DNA from: Flavobacteriales bacterium UBA6049
Lineage (GTDB): Bacteria > Bacteroidota > Bacteroidia > Flavobacteriales_G > Salibacteraceae
DNA: 35,300 nt
Assembly (NCBI GenBank): GCA_002429085.1
Contig: DIYR01000214.1
Span: 1 to 35,300, forward strand
Reading direction: 5' to 3'
The position numbers were made by a program, and so were the translations under genes. Shown one piece after another: positions 13,232 to 22,087 of the stretch; within the stretch, counting starts at the first letter, position 1, and the number at the start of each line of letters is the position of its first letter. The notes beneath the pieces were generated by a model. The model was given only the letters and a program-made list of their open reading frames with translations, was not told the origin of the DNA and did no database searches.

Positions 13232-14657
13232 CGGCTTCTAAATCAAACAACGCAACCGTTTCAATGTGCGAAGTATGCGGAAATTGATCAACCATGCTTA
13301 TTCTATTTAACTGGTATCCCGCATCTCGTAATTCAATTGTATCGCGCGCTTGGGTAGCAGGATTACAGCTTACATAGACTATACGTTTTGCTCCTAAGGC
13401 AATAATTTTTTTGAGTGTTTTTGGAGCGATTCCTCCACGTGGTGGATCTAGTACAATTGTATCGATCTTATTGGCATACTCTGGGTATTGAACCAAGAAC
13501 TTTCCAACGTCCGCGGAATAAAACGAGAGTCCCGTTAAACCATTGCGTTTCGCATTTTCTTTGGCATTTTCAATTGCCTCAGGAATAATGTCTACACCAA
13601 TAATCTCTTTGGCTCCGCTGCTTTGCTTGGTCAAAATTTGTCCAATGGTTCCAGTTCCACAGAATAAGTCCATCACCACTTCTGGTGTTTCTTTATCTCT
13701 ATTATGGAACACGTAATCAATAGCCTTTTGGTAGAGTAGGGCAGCAGCTTGCGGGTTTGGTTGGAAGAAACTACGCATGCTGATTTCGAAATCTAGTCCA
13801 AGTAATTCGTCATGAATGATTGGGTCTCCATACAATTGAATCACATCTTCAGGTTCGTCCATGGTACGATCGCCTGTAGAATTATTAATGGTTTGGATTA
13901 CTCCGGCAACTCTATCACCCCAAAGATCAGTACAGGTTTGCACAAAACCGTTTGCATCAAATTCTGCTAAATGACTACCAGAGCTGGTTAGATTGATCAG
14001 CATTTTACCAGTAGAAAAGCTCTTTCTAAAAGTCAAGAATCTATAGAAACCATGGTGTCTAGCAGGGTGCCAAAATGGTAATTTGCTTGCCTCACACCAT
14101 TTTCTGATGGTAGAAATGCCGTTTTCAATTTCTGCATCAAACAAACCAGAATCAGCATCCATGTTTTCAACAGCTAGCCATTGTCCGCGGTGTTTAAAAC
14201 CTAAAGCAGGTTCATCGTATTCACCACCATCGTTTAAATCGAAACGAACGGTAGAGAAACTATATTCCATTTTATTGCGGTAATGCCAATCGCTGGGTGA
14301 GGCAATAAATTCATCAAAAACCGATTCAATTTCTTTTTCGTTTCCAATGCGCTTAAACAACTCAAACGTGCTTTCTTGCTTGTGTTCACGTTGCTTTTCA
14401 ATAGGCCAGGTAGCGTAAGGAGCGCCAGGAATTGGTTGAAAATCCATAGCTACTTCTTGACTACTACGATCTAGAACTTCTAGCAATTTTCCTTCGGCAT
14501 GGCGTTTACGTTTTTTTATCAAACGGCATTTTACACGCTGCCCGGGAATGGTGTTGGGTACAAAAACTACGTATCCTTCTTCGCCAACGCGAGCAATTCC
14601 CTTTCCTCCAAATGCTAAATCTTCTATGGTAACCTCAATTCGATCGCCTCTTTTCAT
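13215..14657 (-). CDS. rlmD: RNA 5-methyluridine methyltransferase, RlmD/RumA-type
   Basis: A 480-residue protein with an N-terminal TRAM domain (about 1-65, KRGDRIEVTIEDLAFGGKGIA and KLLEVLDRS) and a C-terminal TrmA/RlmD catalytic domain. Key motifs are SFFQPN (296-301), DLFCGTGTIG (330-339) for SAM, LDPPRGG (403-409), and VSCNPAT (429-435) with nucleophile Cys431; HTSHIETVALF ends the fold. It should transfer a methyl group to C5 of a uridine in 23S rRNA or tRNA. The usual CxxCxxC iron-sulphur segment after the TRAM domain is replaced by FQPIPGAPYATWP with no Cys, so no cluster can form there. The family is firm; the exact target uridine is not. Confidence 0.88.
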   Translation of the reverse strand: MKRGDRIEVTIEDLAFGGKGIARVGEEGYVVFVPNTIPGQRVKCRLIKKRKRHAEGKLLEVLDRSSQEVAMDFQPIPGAPYATWPIEKQREHKQESTFELFKRIGNEKEIESVFDEFIASPSDWHYRNKMEYSFSTVRFDLNDGGEYDEPALGFKHRGQWLAVENMDADSGLFDAEIENGISTIRKWCEASKLPFWHPARHHGFYRFLTFRKSFSTGKMLINLTSSGSHLAEFDANGFVQTCTDLWGDRVAGVIQTINNSTGDRTMDEPEDVIQLYGDPIIHDELLGLDFEISMRSFFQPNPQAAALLYQKAIDYVFHNRDKETPEVVMDLFCGTGTIGQILTKQSSGAKEIIGVDIIPEAIENAKENAKRNGLTGLSFYSADVGKFLVQYPEYANKIDTIVLDPPRGGIAPKTLKKIIALGAKRIVYVSCNPATQARDTIELRDAGYQLNRISMVDQFPHTSHIETVALFDLEADGKVE

Positions 14658-14720
14658 CTCGTAAAAATAAGAGTGCGAAAGTAGTGAGAAGTGCTCACAT
14701 CAAAGTCTTAAGGCTAAGGG

Positions 14721-14752
14721 GTTGTTTGCCTCTATTCCAGATTGTAGCTTTG
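14721..14752 (+). promoter_or_regulatory. Bacteroidota-type promoter of rocD
   Basis: GTTG at 14721-14724 and TAGCTTTG at 14745-14752 match the TTTG-N17-23-TAnnTTTG pattern, with a 20-base spacer. A start of transcription near 14758 would leave a short leader to the ATG at 14771, which has AAAAAGGA just ahead. Confidence 0.7.
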
Positions 14753-14770
14753 CTTCAAAGCAAAAAGGAT

Positions 14771-16012
14771 ATGGCAACAGCAACTAAGAGCTCAAAAGAG
14801 CTAATAGCATTAGAAGATAAGTATGGAGCGCACAACTATCATCCAATTCCTGTAGTGTTAAGCAAGGGTGAAGGAGTGCATGTGTGGGATGTAGAAGGAA
14901 AGCAGTATTTCGATTTTTTATCTGCTTACTCTGCGGTGAACCAAGGACATTGTCATCCTAGAATTGTAGGAGCGTTAAAGGATCAAGCAGATCAATTAAC
15001 ACTTACATCAAGAGCTTTCTATAATGATGCTTTAGGAGAGTACGAAGAATACGTTACTCACTATTTTGGGTTTGATAAGGTCCTTCCAATGAACACTGGT
15101 GCAGAAGCTGTTGAAACAGCTATTAAAATCTGTCGTAAGTGGGCATATGAAGTAAAAGGGATTGTAGAGAATGAAGCAAAAATTATTGTTGCAGAAAACA
15201 ACTTCCACGGAAGAACAACAACTATTGTTTCTTTTTCGAACGATGAAGTAGCAGCAGAGAATTTTGGTCCGTTTACTCCTGGATTTGAGCGAATTCCATA
15301 CAATGATGTTGATGCACTGGCAAAAGCATTAGAAGATGATAAAGTAGCGGGTTTCTTAGTGGAGCCAATCCAAGGTGAAGCAGGTGTATTTGTGCCAGAC
15401 GAAGGGTACTTAACCAAAGCTGCTGAATTATGTAAGGCTAAGAATGTACTGTTCATTGCAGATGAGGTTCAAACAGGAATTGCACGTACTGGAGAGTTAC
15501 TTGCTTGCGATCATGAAGAGGTTAAGCCAGATATGTTGATTTTAGGAAAAGCCATTAGTGGTGGTGTATTCCCAGTTTCAGCAGTATTGGCTAATGACGA
15601 AGTAATGATGGTGATTAAGCCAGGTCAACACGGATCTACTTTTGGAGGAAATCCATTGGCAGCTCGTGTAGCTATTGCTGCATTAGAAGTGGTGAAAGAC
15701 GAGAAGTTGGCAGAGAATGCGAAAGCATTGGGAGAGTTGTTCCGATCTGAAATGAATAAACTGAAAGAAGAATTCTCAATCATCAATTTGGTGAGAGGAA
15801 AAGGGTTGTTAAATGCAGTTGTGATTAATGATTCTGAAGATTCTTCAACTGCTTGGGATATTTGTGTGAAACTAGCAGAAAACGGATTATTAGCGAAGCC
15901 AACACATGGTAATATTATTCGTTTTGCTCCACCATTGGTAATGAATGAAGAGCAATTAATGGAGTGTGTTTCAATTATTAGAAATACAATAGCCGAATAC
16001 GTAGCAGCGTAA
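14771..16012 (+). CDS. rocD: Ornithine aminotransferase
   Basis: A 413-residue class III aminotransferase that converts ornithine and 2-oxoglutarate to glutamate-5-semialdehyde and glutamate. The start is taken at the ATG at 14771 (MATATKSSKELIALEDK), which follows a ribosome site and the promoter above; the upstream in-frame ATG at 14684 lies before that promoter. Visible features are MNTGAEAVETAIK (107-119), NNFHGRTT (143-150) for the cofactor, IADEVQTGIARTG (229-241) and LILGKAISGG (256-265), with PLP lysine Lys260. The ORN-specific start YGAHNYHPIPVVLSKGEGV is typical. It stands alone, divergent from rlmD, and is followed by an AraC regulator. Confidence 0.95.
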   Translation: MATATKSSKELIALEDKYGAHNYHPIPVVLSKGEGVHVWDVEGKQYFDFLSAYSAVNQGHCHPRIVGALKDQADQLTLTSRAFYNDALGEYEEYVTHYFGFDKVLPMNTGAEAVETAIKICRKWAYEVKGIVENEAKIIVAENNFHGRTTTIVSFSNDEVAAENFGPFTPGFERIPYNDVDALAKALEDDKVAGFLVEPIQGEAGVFVPDEGYLTKAAELCKAKNVLFIADEVQTGIARTGELLACDHEEVKPDMLILGKAISGGVFPVSAVLANDEVMMVIKPGQHGSTFGGNPLAARVAIAALEVVKDEKLAENAKALGELFRSEMNKLKEEFSIINLVRGKGLLNAVVINDSEDSSTAWDICVKLAENGLLAKPTHGNIIRFAPPLVMNEEQLMECVSIIRNTIAEYVAA

Positions 16013-16032
16013 TAGGGTACTAGACTTCTTGA

Positions 16033-16920
16033 ATGATTGACAAGATGAGTCGTACGAAGACAAATTTTAATATTCAGGGAGCAAAGAAGTTATTCTCAAC
16101 AAAGGAGCAAGAGTTCCTTTGTTGGGAATTAAATGATTTCTCAAAAGAGTTTCTTGCCAACTCATTTATTCACAGATTATCAGGAGTAACCTTCATACTT
16201 CTTACTGCGGGTGAACTTGAGATAAAAACTGGGTATGAACATCACTTTGCGAAAGAAAGTGAATTGATAATTGTTCAACCCAATAAGCCTTTTTCTTTAG
16301 AGAAGTATTCAAATAATATAAAGGGATACGTTCTTCATATTAGAGGTAAGGGAATTCTTGGTTCTATGGGAAATCACTCTTTAATTTTCAGCCTAGAGTA
16401 TTTAGAATCATGGAGTAATTCTCTCTTTAGAATGGATCATTTACCCAAAGAGTTTATGGTAAATATCTTTAAGAGGATTTATTGGGAGCGAAAACAAGAA
16501 ACCGAAAACTTAGTGGTTGTAAACGCCTATGTTATTACCCTTTTGTTAGAATTACATAGTTTTTACAATATCGCTACAAGTCATAATAGAGCAGCAATAG
16601 ATCTATTCAGGAGATTCAAAAAAGAAGTGTATAAATCACTAAACCTACAAATAAGTATTTCAGAATATGCCGAGCTATTAGCTGTTACACCAAACCATTT
16701 GAATAAATCTGTGAAATCGGTTACTGGAAAAACGGCATCTGATATACTAACCAAAGTGAAAATTATTGAGGCGAAGTTTCTGTTGATGTCCGCAAGCTTA
16801 ACCATTGCTGATGTTGGAACTAAGCTAGGTTATGACGATACTTCTTACTTCACGAGATTTTTTAAGAAACATGAAGGACTTACTCCATCAGAGTATAGAA
16901 GGATGATTGATTTGTCCTGA
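16033..16920 (+). CDS. AraC-family transcriptional regulator
   Basis: A 295-residue protein (or 291 from ATG at 16045, MSRTKTNFNI). The N-terminal 150 residues are a cupin-like sensor region (VTFILLTAGELEIKTGYEHHF, then IVQPNKPFSLEKYSN). The C-terminal two helix-turn-helix units of about 100 residues include ISEYAELLAVTPNHLNKSVK and IADVGTKLGYDDTSYFTRFF, followed by the signature FKKHEGLTPSEYRR. The gene is 20 bases downstream of rocD and 72 bases upstream of the DJ-1 tandem gene, all on the same strand, so it may control either. The effector is not predictable from sequence. Confidence 0.9.
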   Translation: MIDKMSRTKTNFNIQGAKKLFSTKEQEFLCWELNDFSKEFLANSFIHRLSGVTFILLTAGELEIKTGYEHHFAKESELIIVQPNKPFSLEKYSNNIKGYVLHIRGKGILGSMGNHSLIFSLEYLESWSNSLFRMDHLPKEFMVNIFKRIYWERKQETENLVVVNAYVITLLLELHSFYNIATSHNRAAIDLFRRFKKEVYKSLNLQISISEYAELLAVTPNHLNKSVKSVTGKTASDILTKVKIIEAKFLLMSASLTIADVGTKLGYDDTSYFTRFFKKHEGLTPSEYRRMIDLS

Positions 16921-16992
16921 TAGTGGACGAATCCATTATATAACTATTCGTAGCTCCAGCTTTTCTTTTGTGTCAAAGGAAAAAGCTTAAAA

Positions 16993-18291
16993 ATGAGCAG
17001 ATTAAATAAAGTTAAGATAGGCTACATCTTGAGCCCAGGATGTAGAATGGCAGATATAATAGGTACTGATGCAATTTTCAGATTTCATCCAAGAAACAAG
17101 TTTTACTTCATTGCAGAAAAGAAAGGGCTAGTAACAGGAAAAGGTAACCTACAGGTGTTAGCGGATTTTAGTTTTGCTGATTGTCCAGAGTTAGATGTGC
17201 TAGTTGTTGGGGAATTAGATAAAGCTGAGGTTTCTAATGTAAAACTCCTTAGTTTCATAAGACAGCAATCTGAGTGCACAAAGTTTGTAATAGCAGTATC
17301 TAGTGGGGTTTTAGCACTATATGAATCTGGAGCTATATCTCGTCAAAAAGTTACAGCTGATGCTCTTACTATACCTGTATTAAGAAATACAGAGTTAGGT
17401 GTTGTAGATAGAAGAGAAATAGTAGTAGACGGAAAGTTTATTACAACAGGCCCATCTTCAGGAGCAATTGAAGCAGCGTTTTATGTGTTAAATGAGCTTC
17501 GAGGTAGTTGGATTACTCGATTTACCGAATTAACAATTGAGTATCATGCACCCATTCAATATCCAGTATCAGAGGGGACTATCTTAGAAATGCCCAGTGA
17601 GCCAAAACAATTAAAAGTAGGGATCTTCATGGGTAAAGACATTTACTATCCAGATGTAATTGGAGCGTTTGATGTGTTTTCATGTATCCCAAATACTGCG
17701 TTTTATTTTATCTCTTCAGAAAAAGAGTTATCAAATTCGGCTTTTGGTTTTGGAGCTTCTTGTATGCCAAATACCCTATTGAAAGATTGTCCTCAGTTAG
17801 ATGTACTCATTATTGGAGCAACTCATTTCAAGTACATAAAGAATCAAGAACTTCAAGACTTTATATTAAAACAAGAACAAGAAGCTTCGGCCATTATTAG
17901 TGTTTGTGCAGGAACATTTGTGGTTGGTGCTACTGGGTTACTTGCTGGAAAAGATGCAGCAACGAATTATCAGCAAATAGATTTACTTCCGAATATAGGT
18001 GTATGCCCAACTGATAAAGTAGTGGCTGAAGATGGTAAGTTTTACTCTGCTGGACCAGCAGTTGGTTCTTATGTTGTTGCCCTTAAGTCAGTTGAACGTA
18101 TCATTAGTAAAGAATGGGCACAGTACATAGAGCACAGTTTGTTAGAGTTTAATCCTAACCCAATGTATCATGTAGGAGACCCTAAGAATGCAGATAAAGA
18201 AATGGTGGTATTAAACAAGGTGTTATCTACTACAGTACTTAACCCTATTTTCAATTCAGCGATCAAGAAGAGCTATTACGGCATGCAATAA
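16993..18291 (+). CDS. Tandem DJ-1/PfpI-family protein
   Basis: A 432-residue fusion of two DJ-1/PfpI (class I glutamine amidotransferase-like) domains, about 8-185 and 208-395. In the second, the nucleophile-elbow is IISVCAGTFVVG (301-312) with Cys305, followed by LLAGKDAATNYQQ. In the first the matching stretch reads VIAVSSGVLALY, so Ser103 stands where Cys is expected: one active and one probably inactive domain. Related families include isonitrile hydratase-like proteins and the N-terminal part of GATase-fused AraC regulators. Here the HTH is a separate gene upstream, which hints at a functional split. The substrate is unknown. A terminator follows. Confidence 0.85.
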   Translation: MSRLNKVKIGYILSPGCRMADIIGTDAIFRFHPRNKFYFIAEKKGLVTGKGNLQVLADFSFADCPELDVLVVGELDKAEVSNVKLLSFIRQQSECTKFVIAVSSGVLALYESGAISRQKVTADALTIPVLRNTELGVVDRREIVVDGKFITTGPSSGAIEAAFYVLNELRGSWITRFTELTIEYHAPIQYPVSEGTILEMPSEPKQLKVGIFMGKDIYYPDVIGAFDVFSCIPNTAFYFISSEKELSNSAFGFGASCMPNTLLKDCPQLDVLIIGATHFKYIKNQELQDFILKQEQEASAIISVCAGTFVVGATGLLAGKDAATNYQQIDLLPNIGVCPTDKVVAEDGKFYSAGPAVGSYVVALKSVERIISKEWAQYIEHSLLEFNPNPMYHVGDPKNADKEMVVLNKVLSTTVLNPIFNSAIKKSYYGMQ

Positions 18292-18335
18292 GATTTAAAT
18301 TGATTTCAGGTACTGTCTGTTAAAGTTGTGAAACA

Positions 18336-18366
18336 AAGCCTCTTCAATAATTTGAGGAGGCTTTTC
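18336..18366 (+). terminator. Terminator after DJ-1 gene
   Basis: AGCCTCTTCAA (18337-18347) pairs with TTGAGGAGGCT (18352-18362, one G-T pair) and is followed by TTT-CC-TTTTTT. It separates the DJ-1 transcript from the barrel protein gene. Confidence 0.75.
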
Positions 18367-18500
18367 CTTTTTTGATGAGAACACTTTAAACAGTTAATTG
18401 TCGAACAGTTTTCAACTACCCATGTCAATTTCAATTGAATCAGAATACTTTTGAAGTGAAAATCAACCCTAATAATAGCAGACTCATTTTATTCTTAGCC

Positions 18501-19325
18501 ATGCGAAAACTTCAATTTTTACTATTTGCCTTAGCCACCTTATTTGTACAATCTGTTTATGCGCAGCGATATATTTCTCCACAGGGCGATACCATAGATC
18601 CTCGTTTTCAACTTAGTTTGGGTGGATACTTCCCAGAAATGACAACCTCTATGCGAATTGATACCAAAATTGGTATTGGAACCGAGTTGAGCTTGGAGGA
18701 CTTGTTCAACTTAGAAAAAGAAATGAGTGTATTTCGTATAGCGGGTAACTTTGATATCTCAAGAAGATCAACCCTACAAGGTTCATTTGTTGGGATTAAT
18801 AGAGACAATTCTATCACACTTAATAGAGATATTACCATTGGAGATACAACCTATAACGCGGGTGCAGAAATGGAAGTGAATTTTGATGTCAATTATTATG
18901 CATTGACGTATCAATACAATTTATTTGAGAAAGTAAATTGGAAAGCTGGTTTTTCAGCCGGTTTACGTTTTGCTGAATTTAAAACCGCTTTTAGGGCACG
19001 ATTTAACGATCAATCTGCCAGTACTACCACTCAAGTTGGAGCTCCAGCTTTGTTAATTGGGGTTCATGGTTCGGCTTATTTAACTCCTCGTTTGTTAGGA
19101 AGCTACTCTATGGAATATTTTCAATTATCGGTGTCAGACATCAAGATTAAAGTGTTAGAAACCAATATAGCTTTGCAATACTTTATCACTAAGAATATTG
19201 GATTAGGAGGCGGATATGCTTCTAGCAGTTACCAAGTAAACGATATTCCAATTGGTGATAACCTAGAGGGTAGAGTAGACTTTATTTTTGAAGGTTTCCA
19301 CCTGTTTGGTTCGGTGAAATTCTAA
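18501..19325 (+). CDS. Outer-membrane beta-barrel protein
   Basis: The start is set at 18501 (MRKLQFLLFALATLFVQSVYAQ), which gives a clean signal peptide cleaved after AQ; an upstream ATG at 18435 would put 22 polar residues before it. The mature protein of about 250 residues is a series of amphipathic strands rich in alternating hydrophobic and aromatic residues (for example FDVNYYALTYQYNLF and GWLxAGLRFAEFKTA-like strands), ending with FEGFHLFGSVKF, a C-terminal Phe typical of barrels. It resembles OmpW/OmpA-type eight- to twelve-strand barrels. No ligand can be assigned. Confidence 0.75.
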   Translation: MRKLQFLLFALATLFVQSVYAQRYISPQGDTIDPRFQLSLGGYFPEMTTSMRIDTKIGIGTELSLEDLFNLEKEMSVFRIAGNFDISRRSTLQGSFVGINRDNSITLNRDITIGDTTYNAGAEMEVNFDVNYYALTYQYNLFEKVNWKAGFSAGLRFAEFKTAFRARFNDQSASTTTQVGAPALLIGVHGSAYLTPRLLGSYSMEYFQLSVSDIKIKVLETNIALQYFITKNIGLGGGYASSSYQVNDIPIGDNLEGRVDFIFEGFHLFGSVKF

Positions 19326-19362
19326 TTCACCGAAACCCCACAGATGTTTAGTCAAGCAATCG

Positions 19363-19887
19363 TTATTTGATTGTTTGTCTCAGCTCTTCCCAAGTTTCAA
19401 TGGGCACGAACTTGAGTGAAACTGAGTTGACGCAGTGTCTAGTATCTTTATCTGTAAATCCTTCTCCCATAAACACATGGCCTAAATGTCCATCGCAATG
19501 GTTGCAAACAATTTCGGTTCTGCGGCCATCAGCGTCTACCTGGCGCTTTACGGCTCCATTTATTTCATCATCAAAGCTGGGCCAACCGCATTGAGCATCA
19601 AATTTATCTTCGCTGCGGTAGAGCGGAGCATTGCACTTTTTGCATAAGTATACGCCTTCCGCATCAATTTTATAAAGTTTTCCAGAAAACGGGTATTCCG
19701 TCCCTTTTCGGTCAATTACTCGGCTTTCTTCTGCTGAAAGCTCATTGTAATTTCCTGCTTGTTTCAATTCAATATCTTCTGCTTTCATGGGCTTTGTTTG
19801 AGTTTCTTGTGCACAGCTTACTAATGTAAAAAGTGACAAAGTAATTGATAAGACAAGGTTACGTATCATACGCCTGATTTTGAACAT
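19363..19887 (-). CDS. msrB: Peptide-methionine (R)-S-oxide reductase, lipoprotein
   Basis: A 174-residue secreted MsrB that reduces methionine-R-sulphoxide. A signal sequence ends in the lipobox TLVSC, with lipidated Cys25. The zinc ligands are CKKC (82-85) and CNHC (128-131). QCGWPSFDD (99-107) and GHLGHVFMGEG surround the substrate pocket, and the catalytic nucleophile is Cys152 in RHCVNSVSLKF. Cys100 may act as resolving residue. The lipoprotein form places it on the periplasmic side of a membrane, repairing oxidised envelope proteins. An alternative start at Met7 gives a more typical signal length. Confidence 0.94.
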   Translation of the reverse strand: MFKIRRMIRNLVLSITLSLFTLVSCAQETQTKPMKAEDIELKQAGNYNELSAEESRVIDRKGTEYPFSGKLYKIDAEGVYLCKKCNAPLYRSEDKFDAQCGWPSFDDEINGAVKRQVDADGRRTEIVCNHCDGHLGHVFMGEGFTDKDTRHCVNSVSLKFVPIETWEELRQTIK

Positions 19888-19958
19888 AAACGCATTTTAT
19901 GCCCATTGAGTTTAACGTTGCATGTAAGTTAAAGGCAAATGTCAAGGCTAAGACTATT

Positions 19959-21518
19959 CTATGGTGTTTTGGCAGGAATAGTACTCATGGCTTTTTCTGC
20001 AATAGCGGTAATAGATAAAGATGGGTTTACTCCAGGATTGGCAGAAATCATAGAACCATCAATTACATACATGTTTTCGTAACCAAATACTTTGTTGTTT
20101 TTATCAATTACCCCAGTAGAGGCATTTTCACCCATTACTGCCCCACCAAGAATATGAGCAGTTGAAGGAATACCGAAAAGGGTTTCTCCAATAAACGTGG
20201 TAGCTTTTCCTCGAATGGCATGTTGGTATTCTTTGGTTAAACGAATAGATTCTGGTATAAATGGAGAAGGTTTTTTTCCTGAACTCACACTAGAACTCAT
20301 GCCTCCAAACCAGCTCCGTTTAAAGGTAAGCGTACTATCTAGTGTTTGCATAAATAGCAGTACAACAGTGTGTTTTGCCCAACTGTTGCTAACGTAAAGT
20401 TTCCAATATTGACGAGGATATTTGAATAACTCCCAGCAGATTTTGCCCAATCGTTCAAAAATGTTTTTCCCAACGGCATAAGGTGCATGAAGTAATTTCC
20501 ATGCATTAGAACCTTCTGAATAACGGCAGATTTCTAAGTGGCTATTTTCATCTGTATGCAATATGCTACCTATGGCCACGCCTTTAGAAAGGTTCTTTTT
20601 CTGATCTAATGTAGAAACACTTATGAGCGTTTCATTATTGGTTCTAATGTCGCATCCAACCTGATCTGATAGATTAGGTAACGATTTGTTCTTTAGTTTA
20701 AGCAGCAGGTTAACTGTTCCTAGAACACCCCCCGAAAAAATCACAGCTTGGGTTTTAATCTTCTTCTTTTTGGCAAAGAACCCCGTACTAGATTCAAGCG
20801 ATACTTCATATCCTTCTGAACCATTTGTACTGTTTAGCGGAACTACATCATACACTTTGTTCTCTGCTAGAATTTCGGCTCCCAGTTGTTGAGCAAGGTA
20901 AAGGTAGTTTTTGTCAAGCGTGTTTTTAGAGTTGTTTCGGCAGCCAGTCATACATCCACCACAATAGTTGCAACCAGTTCTATCTGGTCCTTTTCCATTA
21001 AAGTATGGATCTGCTTTTGTTTCATTCTCGTTACCAAAATATACGGCTACGTTCGTGGCTTCAAATTTGTGTTCAATATGTCGTTCTTGAGCTACTTTGT
21101 GAAGCGCCTGATCACCTTGAAACAACCTGGGGTTTTTAGTTGCCCCTAGCATCTGCAGTGCCGTTTGGTAGTGTGGTTTGAGTTCTTCTTCCCAATTGGC
21201 CAATTTGCCCCAACTCCCTGTATGAAAAAAAGTAGATTTAGGAATAGGCAATGTGTTGGCATATACAAGCGAACCACCACCTACACCAGTGCCAGATAGA
21301 ATGGCTACGTGTTTGAAAATGGTGATTTTCATGATGCCGAAAAAGCGTAAAGCGGGCATCCATAACCACTTTTTGAAGTTCCAGTTTGTTTTGGCAAAAT
21401 CAGATGATTTGTACCACTTTCCCTTCTCTATAACCAGCACTTTATAGCCTTTTTCCGATAGCCTGAGAGCACTTACAGATCCCCCAAATCCGCTCCCAAT
21501 GATAACGTAATCAAACAT
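19959..21518 (-). CDS. GMC-family FAD oxidoreductase
   Basis: A 519-residue flavoenzyme. The FAD-binding motif is IIGSGFGGSVSALRL (6-20), followed by acidic Glu31, with GTGVGGGSLVYAN (76-88) as the second GMC signature. A ferredoxin-like cysteine cluster, Cys183, Cys186, Cys189 and Cys193 (CNYCGGCMTGC), resembles that in bacterial cholesterol-oxidase-like GMC proteins. The C-terminus has HILGGAVMGEN and VIDGSMISANPGVNPSLSITA, with the second GMC domain. It oxidises an alcohol, such as a sterol or long-chain one, but the substrate is unknown. No close partner gene; msrB lies downstream on the same strand, with 71 bases between them. Confidence 0.9.
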   Translation of the reverse strand: MFDYVIIGSGFGGSVSALRLSEKGYKVLVIEKGKWYKSSDFAKTNWNFKKWLWMPALRFFGIMKITIFKHVAILSGTGVGGGSLVYANTLPIPKSTFFHTGSWGKLANWEEELKPHYQTALQMLGATKNPRLFQGDQALHKVAQERHIEHKFEATNVAVYFGNENETKADPYFNGKGPDRTGCNYCGGCMTGCRNNSKNTLDKNYLYLAQQLGAEILAENKVYDVVPLNSTNGSEGYEVSLESSTGFFAKKKKIKTQAVIFSGGVLGTVNLLLKLKNKSLPNLSDQVGCDIRTNNETLISVSTLDQKKNLSKGVAIGSILHTDENSHLEICRYSEGSNAWKLLHAPYAVGKNIFERLGKICWELFKYPRQYWKLYVSNSWAKHTVVLLFMQTLDSTLTFKRSWFGGMSSSVSSGKKPSPFIPESIRLTKEYQHAIRGKATTFIGETLFGIPSTAHILGGAVMGENASTGVIDKNNKVFGYENMYVIDGSMISANPGVNPSLSITAIAEKAMSTIPAKTP

Positions 21519-21658
21519 GTTTGCTTTTTAGATCCCCTAAATATCAACCAAAAAAATTAGTTCTTAAAATGAGTGTTGGGATTGTAGCTAGATTTAAAGC
21601 AATTAGGAAAAAGCTTTTGCCAGATGGAGTAACTTACAAGGAAGACAAACTTGAGAAA

Positions 21659-22021
21659 CTAGTTCTGCTGAGTAACCAATTGTTCCCTCTCTTCTTCAGT
21701 CAACAATCTAGAATGAACCATAAAGCGTTTGCCTAATGGAATTTCTAATGAGAAGCTAGCTCCTCGGCCTTCGGTAATTCCAATGGTTAAGTGGGTATGT
21801 TTCCAATATTCGTATTGATCTTGGTTCATATAGAAATTCACACCATCTAGTGTGCCCATTAGCACATCACTTTCATCTAAATAGAAATCTTCTTTTTCTA
21901 ACAACATGGGCGCAGAACCATCGCAGCAACCGCCACTTTGGTGAAAAATCAATTCGCCATGTTTTGCTTTTAACTCGCGTAGTACAGTGGTAGCTTCTTC
22001 GGTTATATCAATTTGTTGCAT
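21659..22021 (-). CDS. DUF779 protein
   Basis: A 120-residue protein of the DUF779 family, usually found beside acetaldehyde dehydrogenases. It carries HQSGGCCDGSAPM (27-39), the conserved Cys pair Cys32-Cys33, and YWKHTHLTIGITEGRGASFSLE in the second half. It is predicted to bind a metal or redox cofactor through the Cys pair; its role in aldehyde oxidation is not established. It follows the aldehyde dehydrogenase (22088-23587) on the same strand, but a hairpin terminator lies between them, so it may be expressed at a lower level by read-through. Confidence 0.9.
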   Translation of the reverse strand: MQQIDITEEATTVLRELKAKHGELIFHQSGGCCDGSAPMLLEKEDFYLDESDVLMGTLDGVNFYMNQDQYEYWKHTHLTIGITEGRGASFSLEIPLGKRFMVHSRLLTEEEREQLVTQQN

Positions 22022-22037
22022 GCGTGTAGAAATTGAA

Positions 22038-22066
22038 AAAGGCTGAATACAAATGATTCAGCCTTT
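22038..22066 (-). terminator. Terminator or attenuator between aldehyde dehydrogenase and DUF779
   Basis: AAAGGCTGAAT (22038-22048) pairs with ATTCAGCCTTT (22056-22066). On the minus strand the hairpin is followed by TTTTT. It lies inside an otherwise normal gene pair, so it may set the ratio of the two products. Confidence 0.75.
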
Positions 22067-22087
22067 TAAAGTTACGAGATATTCGGA

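Noticed and set aside
21521..21736. Plus-strand frame starting near 21521 or 21569 (MSVGIVARFKAIRKK...)
   Set aside because: It runs into the 3' end of the DUF779 gene on the other strand and has no family or promoter that I can see. A truncated gene start remains possible.
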